The translations under genes and the position numbers were made by a program. This document shows, piece after piece, positions 56,614 through 64,000 of a DNA stretch of 64,000 bases; the first letter of the stretch is position 1; each line of letters opens with the position of its first letter. Source of the stretch: Zancudomyces culisetae. Taxonomy: Eukaryota; Kickxellomycota; Harpellomycetes; Harpellales; Legeriomycetaceae. The notes beneath the pieces were generated by a model. It was not told where the DNA came from and ran no database searches. It saw only the letters and a list, made by a program, of their open reading frames with translations. The stretch lies in assembly GCA_001969505.1 (NCBI GenBank), contig LSSK01000096.1:7847-71846 (forward strand). The letters run 5' to 3'.

Positions 56614-59600
56614 CTAGTAAAACGCTTTCTTGTCCGACCTAGAACTGAACACTTGGTATATCTGATACGGGGTTAATTGACTAACAATAGTCGGATACTC
56701 AGTAAACACTTGATGTTTAATTTCTTCAAATAGCTGGTTTTCATCAACATTTGCATTAAAATCATTGTCATTAACTTTTTTGGTTGGAAATTTACTATTA
56801 CGCTCCTCATAATATGAAAGAACCAAGTTACCCAGCTGTAGAGGTGAAATATAGTGAGGGTATCCTTTAACACCCCTTAGCCAAGATTGGGAACTTATAT
56901 TCTCTTTGGTTTTTAGTGGTTTTGCTTGATTTTGGGATTTAGAGAGTTGAGAAAGAGTTAGTGGTAAATTTAGCAAATAGACACAAGCTTTTGAAAGAGG
57001 TAGTTTGGTATAATCACTATTATCCTCACCTTCAACATTATGTTTCAATGATGCAGAACCAGTTCCAAACCTGGTGGCGTCTAAAGCATGGCTGATAGAA
57101 AAGGAAATATACTGCAAGTCAATAGCCAATTGCCGTGCCATATCAGGATTCCACTTGGTATTGGAGACCAGGATTACATTTTCAAGAATCCAAGTATCTA
57201 AAGACTTTAGAAACCTGGACAAAACAGATCTGAAATGCGAACGGTTTAGCAGAGATAGTTGAATATAAGGAAGAACAGTATTGACAGTTCTCATGGTCTC
57301 AAATAGCGATTCTGACGGACTGGTAGATAAATCATTATTAAACTCACCAGATTCTTGGTTAGTGTTGGTTTGGGTATTGGCCACAGATTTTGTTTCAAAA
57401 GTATTATTGTCAGAATCCGAAAAAGGTGATGAAAAAGTTGAACTCTTCGGTTGTGATTTTGCAAACGACTTGAAGTTTGTATGGATTAGCTGTTTTTCCA
57501 ACATTTGTACATACAAATCCATACATTTTTGAATACAGAAATTGTATTTGGCCATAAATTTGGTAAACAAATCTTGGTCATAAACGATTCTCTTGAGTTG
57601 TGCCACACTGGTAATATGTACTGGCAACTCTGGCATGTACTCATCATCTTTTTCCATTTGCATTTCCATTTCCACTTCGTTTTCATTTTCGTTTTCGTCT
57701 TCGTTATCTTTACTTGCTATTGATTTTTCATAACGTTGTGTACACTTCCATTCCCACAATTCCAACCAAAACTCCGAATCTGCCCATTCCTTCATTGCCA
57801 CTGTAATATGATGCGCAGAATACAACAATCCCGATACTTTTTTGAGCCGGGCTACAAAACTACTCAATCCTCTTTGTTCCAGCCGAACCGCCAGCTTATT
57901 ACTCGCAAGACTAGCACCCAATTCAGCTTTTTGCTGAAACTGTGATTTCAATGATGATGAAGTAGACACTCTACCAGCTCTTTGAGCAATTGGCAAGGTA
58001 CTTGTTCCCAATTTATCTTGTAAAAACGCAATCCCAACCCGGCTAAAATCCTCAACTTCGGCCTCTATATCTTGAATATACACCTTGAATATCTCAAAAC
58101 ATGCTGTTTCAATAAAATTCAGTTTCCACGATTCCTCTCTAAGTGGCGAAATACGTTCTACAAGACTATCAACCATACTTTGGATCTGTAGCGATGACTT
58201 TGATGCCCATACCGCTCCATCTACACACCCATCCACTCCAAACCCATCTATTTCTCCACTACCTACGCCAATCCCCGCATCCATCCGCCTTCCCAAAAGT
58301 TCTAGTGCCTTTGGATCCTTTATCTCAAATATATATTCCTCTTTACTATTCTGCATTTCATAATCTCTCCAGCTCTGCAAGATTTCCTTGTTCTTTCCAA
58401 GCCAATAACTCGAGCTTCCGTTCCATTTTTCTCCATTAACTTTTTCAACTCCAAACAAATATATTTCTTGCAATGTTTCATCAAATTTACCCATTTCTGC
58501 TATTAGCATCGGAATTAGTGCGCATTGTTCAATCCACTGTTGTTTTTCATTATCTAACTTTTCTGTTAAAACTTGTACAAGTCCAAAAATATACTGATCA
58601 CGCGCTTGCTGCTGCTGCTGCTGCTGCTGCTTTTCAGAATTTTTGTTGGTTTGTTCAGGCCATACAAGTTTTTGTACTACATTTTCAATAAACACCACTA
58701 CTTGTGCAATATCTTTTAATAAATAACCTAAACACAGTTCTGGCCTATCCATTCGATTGGTCGGTTTATCTCCACTAAAATGGTACTGGAACCGTCGTGA
58801 TACCTCTTGTATCAAGATTGCTATTGGCAATTCAATATTCCATCTTTGGCTAAGCTTGGAACTGTCCCAATCGCCTATTTTACTTTGTACTTTACTAGAA
58901 AGTGCCGAAAACAATTGTTCAAGCTGTCGTAATGCCTTGACACTTTTGTAGAACAATTCCAAATCTTTAATATTGTCTACTCGTATTTTATCGGGCCAGC
59001 CTATCCGCTGCAACCCTTCCTCCTCACATTTTATTGCCTTGTGTATCATACGGCTCCAGATATCCCCAAGCTGCTCATAAGCGTACTTTAATGAATTGGG
59101 TTCTTGATATTCTCCTTTACTTTTTTCCTTGAGCAGCTTTTCACATTTTTCTATGCTGGATTCCAACTTGCTGAATATTAGAAAACTCTTTTCTATATCC
59201 TCGGGTATTTTTTCTTCAATAACCTTGCCGGTTTCCAGTACATTGTAGAGCTGTGTCAGGATTAAGCTAGTGGTTTCTAATACCCTAATTTTTCCAATTT
59301 CTCGTTCAACAGTCTCGAGCCATTTGGACGAGCTTGAACGTCCTTCGCCAACAACACTAAACCCACTGGTTTCGTTTTCCCGAAGTACATCGAGATTGAT
59401 TTTCCGCAGTTCACCGAGCTCTACTTTTGCATTCTTGGTTTCACTCTCAATCTCTTGGGTAACCAAGTCCAGTTGATGTGATGTTTGTTTAAACTATTAG
59501 TATTTAGATATTATCAATTATCTACAAGGGAAAATTTTCCCCCCTATTCCTTTTTTTATTTTGTACTTTTACTTTTATTTATACTCTAAAGAACGTTAAA

Positions 59601-59759
59601 TTGTAGCAACTAGTAACTTATATTTACCTTGCTTTCGTTGAGTTTGAATGCTTGTTTTTCGGCTTGCAGATAATCATTCAAGACTGTCAGTGATTCTAAT
59701 GAATTCAAATGGTTGTCTAGAAACTCATTGATAAATCCAGAACTATCCAAAGCATCCAT
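56614..59759 (-). CDS. RINT1/Tip20 family ER tethering-complex subunit
   Basis: Two exons, 59759-59628 (44 codons) and 59493-56614, give 1003 residues. Intron 1 ends TACTAATAG, with the branch motif directly against the acceptor. The N-terminal exon and following 100 residues are coiled coil, as in RINT1/Tip20. The family core is seen at FQYHFSGDKPTNRMDRPE, matching the FRYHFRGNRQTN region of human RINT1, and through the mid-domain (KEWADSEFWLELW). A polyglutamine tract is encoded at about 58608-58630. With Dsl1 and Sec39/NAG-ZW10 homologues the protein tethers Golgi-derived COPI vesicles to the ER and binds the Use1/Sec20 SNAREs. A frame start at 59466 would be TTG and would lose the first exon. 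Confidence 0.88.
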
Positions 59760-60997
59760 TTTTTTTTTTTTTTTACAAGATTTTTGATTTTGTTTTGTAA
59801 ACCTTTTCTCTTATTATTTTATTTTGGTATTATTCATATAGTCGAATAATTTCTAATTTAATTAAATGGTTGTAATGCTATTGTTAACAATTCAAAAACC
59901 TATAAATATAAAAACTGAAGACTTAAAATTAACCATTCAGTAAAATAATGAAAAGATTGGGGACCAACAAATACGTATAAAGTATATAGTATGTAAGTAT
60001 GTGGATATGTAGTATGTAGTATATTGATATAATGGTATCAAGAATTGACAAAGCTAAATGAACTAAGCTGGAAAATATCACTAGAAACCAAATGGAACTT
60101 TGTATTTTTATACGAGTTTGTATGGCTTTTTTTTTTGTTGAGATTTATTCAATTAAGCTGCCTTTACTATACCCACTTGTTTTTTTTATAGTATATTTAC
60201 TAGGTTGTTAGCGTATTTACAACTCTAAAATTCATATATATATATATATGTATGTATAAATGTACCATGTACATGGATGTTTTCTTGAAACTAGCAACCA
60301 AAAATCCCATTTCAGTACAGAATACCTTTTAAAAAAGTAAAATAAACAAAGTATTAGTCGTAAATGCAGAGTAACAAAAGAAATAAAGGATTTCAAATCA
60401 ATGTTTGGTTTTAGGGTCTGGTTTATTCGTTTTAATGGTCTTAAATTAATATAAGGTTCATTTAATAACTATTGATTTGTATTAATATTCACTATGAGTT
60501 TGTTTGGGACTGTATTATTAATTTGGCACGTATATATACATATATATATTTCTTGATGATTTTCAGTTCTTGGTTTGGGAACATAAAGAAGAAAAAAAGA
60601 AAAAGTTGGGTGAATATTTATCTTTATCGATGGCTGTTAATTCTCGAATACACAATAATAATAAAATTATATATACACACATATATAAAGCTAATAATTT
60701 TCAGCGAATTGGAATTGCAAGACTAAAATTATAGGTAAATTAATTAATATACATTTTATATTTGACCTTTAAACTCCGAATTTTTCCAAATGTAGTGTAG
60801 TGTGATATAATGAAAACTAAAACTATTACAAAAAAAATACAAAAAAAAACAAAAAAAAAACAGTATAAAATAAAAAAGGGGATTGCAAACCAACAGCAAC
60901 AACTTTTCGGTGTTTTTTATTTTAAATAACAAAGTAGTATATTAAATTATAGCATAAATATTTGAAACATACAACACAAGAAAATATAATAAAGAAA
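59760..60997. other. Divergent intergenic region between RINT1/Tip20 and branching enzyme
   Basis: About 1.2 kb of AT-rich DNA shared as upstream region of two divergent genes. Contains a (TA)n run near 60234-60249 and poly-A tracts just before the branching-enzyme start. No gene seen. Confidence 0.55.
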
Positions 60998-63175
60998 ATG
61001 GAAACAAAACCAAGTGATGGTACGCAGGTGTTGAATGATGATCCATATCTAAAGCCATATGAAGGATATTTCAAGAATCGGTATGCCAGATTCAACGAAT
61101 GGCTAGGTGATATCGATCGCAATGAAAACTGTACAGATGGAAAAGGAATAGAGAGTTTTTCACGAGGGTATGAAAAGTTTGGGTTTTTGATAAAGGAGGA
61201 CAAAGTGGTGTATAGAGAATGGGCACCAAATGCGATAGGAGCAAGTTTGGTCGGAGAGTTTAATGAGTGGAATGTGGAGAGCCACAAAATGGTTGTTGAT
61301 GAATATGGTGTTTGGGAGGTGGAGATTCCACATGTGACAAGTAAAAGCAAGGATGGAAAAGAAAAAAAAGTTCCAGCGATCCAACACATGTCAAAGGTTA
61401 AAGTTAGTTTTTTGATCAAAAAGAACCAAGGAGGAGAAGGAGAGGAAGAAAGGATATATAGGATACCAGCATGGAGTAAATATGTAGTTCAGGATTTGAA
61501 TGTCAGTCCATTATATGAAGGAGTGTTCTATAACCCAAGTGAGGAGGAAAAGTACACGATGAAACAAGCACGGGTAAAACCCGAGGAGGATTTACGTATC
61601 TACGAGGCACACGTAGGAATATCAACACCGGAACCAAGAGTAGGAACATACAAGGAATTTACAAGGACAGCAATACCACGAATTAAGGAACTTGGATACA
61701 ATACAATTCAGTTGATGGCGATTATGGAGCATGCGTATTATGCGTCGTTTGGGTATCAAGTAACGGCGTTTTTTGCAGCATCGTCGCGGTATGGAACATT
61801 GGAGGACTTGAAGGAATTGGTAGACGAGGCGCACAAGCAAGGGATATCGGTGCTTTTGGATGTGGTGCATTCACATGCGAGTGATAATATTGAGGATGGA
61901 TTGAATAAGTTTGATGGTAGCGATGATTGTTATTTCCATGCAGGGTTTAAAGGGAGACATGAGTTGTGGGGGAGTCGATTATTTGATTATGGGAAATACG
62001 AAGTGATACGGTATTTATTATCGAATCTGCGGTATTATATGGAGGAATTTGGATTTGATGGGTTTAGGTTTGATGGAGTAACATCGATGATGTATCAGCA
62101 CCACGGAATTGGAGTAGGATTTAGCGGAAACTATGATGAGTATTTTGCAAACGGAGCAACTGACGAAGATGCAGTGGTGTATTTGATGCTGGCCAACCAT
62201 ATGGCGCATACAGTATACCCGGGGTGTGTTACAATAGCAGAAGATGTCAGTGGAATGCCAGCACTGTGTCGACCGACTTGGGAAGGAGGAGTCGGGTTTG
62301 ATTATCGATTAGGGATGTCGATACCAGATATGTGGATCAAGTACCTCAAGGAAAAAAGCGATGAGGAATGGAATATTGGACATATAGCATTTCAACTGAC
62401 CAACCGACGACACTTGGAACGGACGATAACGTACTGCGAATCACATGACCAGGCATTGGTAGGGGACAAAACAATTGCGTTTTGGCTGATGGACAGCGAA
62501 ATGTATACAAACATGTCGGAGCTTTCACCAAGGACAAATGTGATTGACCGGGGGATTGCGTTGCACAAGATGATTAGGTTGGTTACGTTTGGGTTGGGAG
62601 GAGAGGGGTATTTGACATTTGAGGGAAATGAGTTTGGGCATCCTGAGTGGTTGGATTTCCCACGGGAGGGGAACAATTCATCGTTTCAATATGCGAGACG
62701 ACAGTTCAATTTGATTGAGGACGAGTTATTGCGGTATAAGTATTTGTACCGGTTTGATTGTGCGATGAACAAATTGGAGAGTGAGTATAAATGGTTGTTG
62801 AATGGATGTAACAGACCTTCAAACGATACATATGTATCGTATAAACATGAGGGAGATAAGGTTTTGGTGTTTGAACGAGGCAATTTGTTGTGGGTGTTTA
62901 ATTTCCATCCTACCAAGTCGTTTAGTGATTACCGTATTCCTACAGCTTGGGCTGGAAAATACCAAATAGTTTTGAACTCAGATGATGATCAGTTTATGGG
63001 TCATAATCGAATTGACAACTCGACTCAATTCTTTTCTTTTAATGGTAAAAATAAGAACGATAACGATAACGATAATGATGACAATAATAAAGGTGGTGGT
63101 TATTGTGGTCGTGATAATTATATTTTGATTTATTTACCAAACAGAACTGCTCTTGTATTTTCTCACACTTCTTAA
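60998..63175 (+). CDS. GLC3: 1,4-alpha-glucan (glycogen) branching enzyme
   Basis: A single exon of 725 residues from ATG 60998 (the frame is open upstream only from a TTG). Order: N-terminal helix and CBM48 ([20 protein letters not shown]), then the GH13 barrel with [10 protein letters not shown], the nucleophile region [15 protein letters not shown], the acid/base Glu region [16 protein letters not shown], and [16 protein letters not shown], and a C-terminal all-beta domain. The enzyme cuts alpha-1,4 chains and reattaches them by alpha-1,6 bonds in glycogen synthesis in the cytosol. An Asn/Asp repeat (about residues 685-700) lies near the end, before the conserved [14 protein letters not shown]. 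No introns. Convergent with the PB1 gene, 54 bp between stops. Confidence 0.97.
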   Translation: METKPSDGTQVLNDDPYLKPYEGYFKNRYARFNEWLGDIDRNENCTDGKGIESFSRGYEKFGFLIKEDKVVYREWAPNAIGASLVGEFNEWNVESHKMVVDEYGVWEVEIPHVTSKSKDGKEKKVPAIQHMSKVKVSFLIKKNQGGEGEEERIYRIPAWSKYVVQDLNVSPLYEGVFYNPSEEEKYTMKQARVKPEEDLRIYEAHVGISTPEPRVGTYKEFTRTAIPRIKELGYNTIQLMAIMEHAYYASFGYQVTAFFAASSRYGTLEDLKELVDEAHKQGISVLLDVVHSHASDNIEDGLNKFDGSDDCYFHAGFKGRHELWGSRLFDYGKYEVIRYLLSNLRYYMEEFGFDGFRFDGVTSMMYQHHGIGVGFSGNYDEYFANGATDEDAVVYLMLANHMAHTVYPGCVTIAEDVSGMPALCRPTWEGGVGFDYRLGMSIPDMWIKYLKEKSDEEWNIGHIAFQLTNRRHLERTITYCESHDQALVGDKTIAFWLMDSEMYTNMSELSPRTNVIDRGIALHKMIRLVTFGLGGEGYLTFEGNEFGHPEWLDFPREGNNSSFQYARRQFNLIEDELLRYKYLYRFDCAMNKLESEYKWLLNGCNRPSNDTYVSYKHEGDKVLVFERGNLLWVFNFHPTKSFSDYRIPTAWAGKYQIVLNSDDDQFMGHNRIDNSTQFFSFNGKNKNDNDNDNDDNNKGGGYCGRDNYILIYLPNRTALVFSHTS

Positions 63176-63229
63176 TTAATATTAATATTATTATATTATT
63201 ATAAAATTAATAACTAAATAAATAAAATA

Positions 63230-64000
63230 CTAACGTTTCCCAATTGAATTCGCCAAATATATAAAAGAACCTGCAACTATTAATCCAGTAAAGATGGAGA
63301 TTGGAGTAATCAACGATCCCGATACTCCAAACGGACCCTTTACAACTTCTCGTACATTTTCATGATTAGTAAAAGATAAATCCTGCCATTTCTTCCTTTG
63401 CTTGACCAAATTATCCGCAACATTAGCATTTAAGTTTGAGTTTGAATTTAAACTTGAATTTAAATTTGAGTTTGAGTTTGAAGAAACCATAACAGGTGCA
63501 GAAACATCCATTTGTTCCATCATTTTCCTCTTATCCTCAACACGTTTCTGCAAATCCTCAGCAGTCGCATTCAATTGCACCAACACACGTTGTTCTTGGT
63601 TAGATTGCCGTTTAGATTGCTCAACCGCATCTACCAAATCCATCCCATTACTCAACTGCACAAAGTCTCCTTCGCTGTCAACATATACCAATCCAATTTC
63701 CAACACCAACGTTTCGGCATCTTGGATTCCTTCTGCTATCAATCGGTCGACTATCGCTGTGTGTAGTGCTTCATAGTCGTTAACTGGCGAATTGAATCGA
63801 TGAATTCGTGCGTTTGGTGACCGGAATTTAAATGAATACACTTCCACCGATCCAATTGTACTGTTCCCAGAATATGATAACGCAATGTTAGAGACTGTCT
63901 TGCTAGCACCTCCCATACTAGATATCATTCCTCCTCCTCCTGTTGCTATTGTTATTCCTCTATCATTCTCATTTAAATAGCTCGAGTTAATATCTACTGG
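63230..64000 (-). CDS. PB1-like domain protein with C-terminal membrane anchor, 5' end beyond window
   Basis: The frame stays open from the stop at 63230 to the window edge, so the start is missing. There are Met codons at 63928 and 63916, but 24 in-frame codons precede 63928. The visible part has FKFRSPNARIHRF and an OPCA-like YVDSEGDFVQLSNGMDLVDA, marks of a PB1 domain, the ubiquitin-like fold that binds other PB1 proteins. A coiled coil (AEDLQKRVEDKRKMMEQM), a Ser/Asn/Leu repeat, and a hydrophobic helix (ITPISIFTGLIVAGSFIYLA) nine residues or fewer from the C-terminus follow. This is the layout of a tail-anchored protein of the mitochondrial outer membrane or ER. No specific family is recognised. 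Confidence 0.75.
   Translation of the reverse strand, partial: PVDINSSYLNENDRGITIATGGGGMISSMGGASKTVSNIALSYSGNSTIGSVEVYSFKFRSPNARIHRFNSPVNDYEALHTAIVDRLIAEGIQDAETLVLEIGLVYVDSEGDFVQLSNGMDLVDAVEQSKRQSNQEQRVLVQLNATAEDLQKRVEDKRKMMEQMDVSAPVMVSSNSNSNLNSSLNSNSNLNANVADNLVKQRKKWQDLSFTNHENVREVVKGPFGVSGSLITPISIFTGLIVAGSFIYLANSIGKR

Noticed and set aside
1-64000. CRISPR arrays, operons, bacterial promoters, integrated viruses
   Set aside because: The window is eukaryotic with spliceosomal introns; no direct-repeat/spacer array and no viral replication or capsid motif was seen.
1-64000. CUG-Ser genetic code
   Set aside because: CTG codons fall at conserved leucines in kanadaptin (GRLPNCDV) and the PS synthase (WILDVLIC).

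Overview
The window is nuclear DNA from an AT-rich, intron-bearing fungus. A complete 1,3-beta-glucan synthase catalytic subunit makes it fungal. Several gene families point away from Saccharomycotina yeasts and towards an early-diverging lineage: an animal-type base-exchange phosphatidylserine synthase, a kanadaptin orthologue, a ZCCHC8-like NEXT-complex scaffold, a ZC3H3-like CCCH protein, an ACAA2-type thiolase, and a decayed trypsin-like serine protease. My best guess is a zoopagomycete, possibly a gut-dwelling Kickxellomycotina, because trypsin-like genes and AT-rich genomes occur there; this is inference. CTG sits at conserved leucines (kanadaptin FHA domain, PS synthase), so there is no sign of the CUG-Ser code. 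Introns are short (mostly 44-185 nt) and 41 of the 45 acceptors I reconstructed end in TAG.

Layout. 1-16 kb: RS/KH RNA-binding protein (+), ACAA2-type thiolase (+), a small unknown gene (+), kanadaptin (-), mitoribosomal mS29 (+, seven exons), SUGP1-like splicing factor (+, nine-codon last exon). 16-19 kb: a tightly spaced tRNA-Asp/tRNA-Glu pair (+) and a degenerate trypsin pseudogene (-). 19-28 kb: FKS glucan synthase (-) with about 3.4 kb of apparently gene-free DNA upstream. 28-38 kb: AMMECR1 (+), ZCCHC8-like (-), ZC3H3-like (-), a 117-residue unknown (+), F-actin capping protein beta (+), mitoribosomal mL43 (+). 39-48 kb: base-exchange PS synthase (+), M17 leucyl aminopeptidase (+), ING-family PHD protein (-), HUT1/SLC35B1-type nucleotide-sugar transporter (+). 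49-64 kb: kinesin-8 (+, broken by a 551-N assembly gap), glutamate-cysteine ligase (-), RINT1/Tip20 tether (-), glycogen branching enzyme (+), and a PB1-domain tail-anchored protein (-, cut by the window end).

The genes are housekeeping and unrelated in pathway, as is normal in a eukaryotic chromosome. The one suggestive cluster is nuclear RNA handling: ZCCHC8 and ZC3H3 homologues lie close together on one strand, with SUGP1, the KH protein and kanadaptin in the first half. Several gene pairs are convergent with very short gaps (kinesin-8/GCL 87 bp, branching enzyme/PB1 54 bp). Large genes (FKS, GCL, branching enzyme, kinesin-8, transporter, thiolase) are intronless while mid-sized genes carry two to six introns. 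Exon structures below were built by hand from reading frame, splice consensus and remembered family motifs; no alignment or database search was run.
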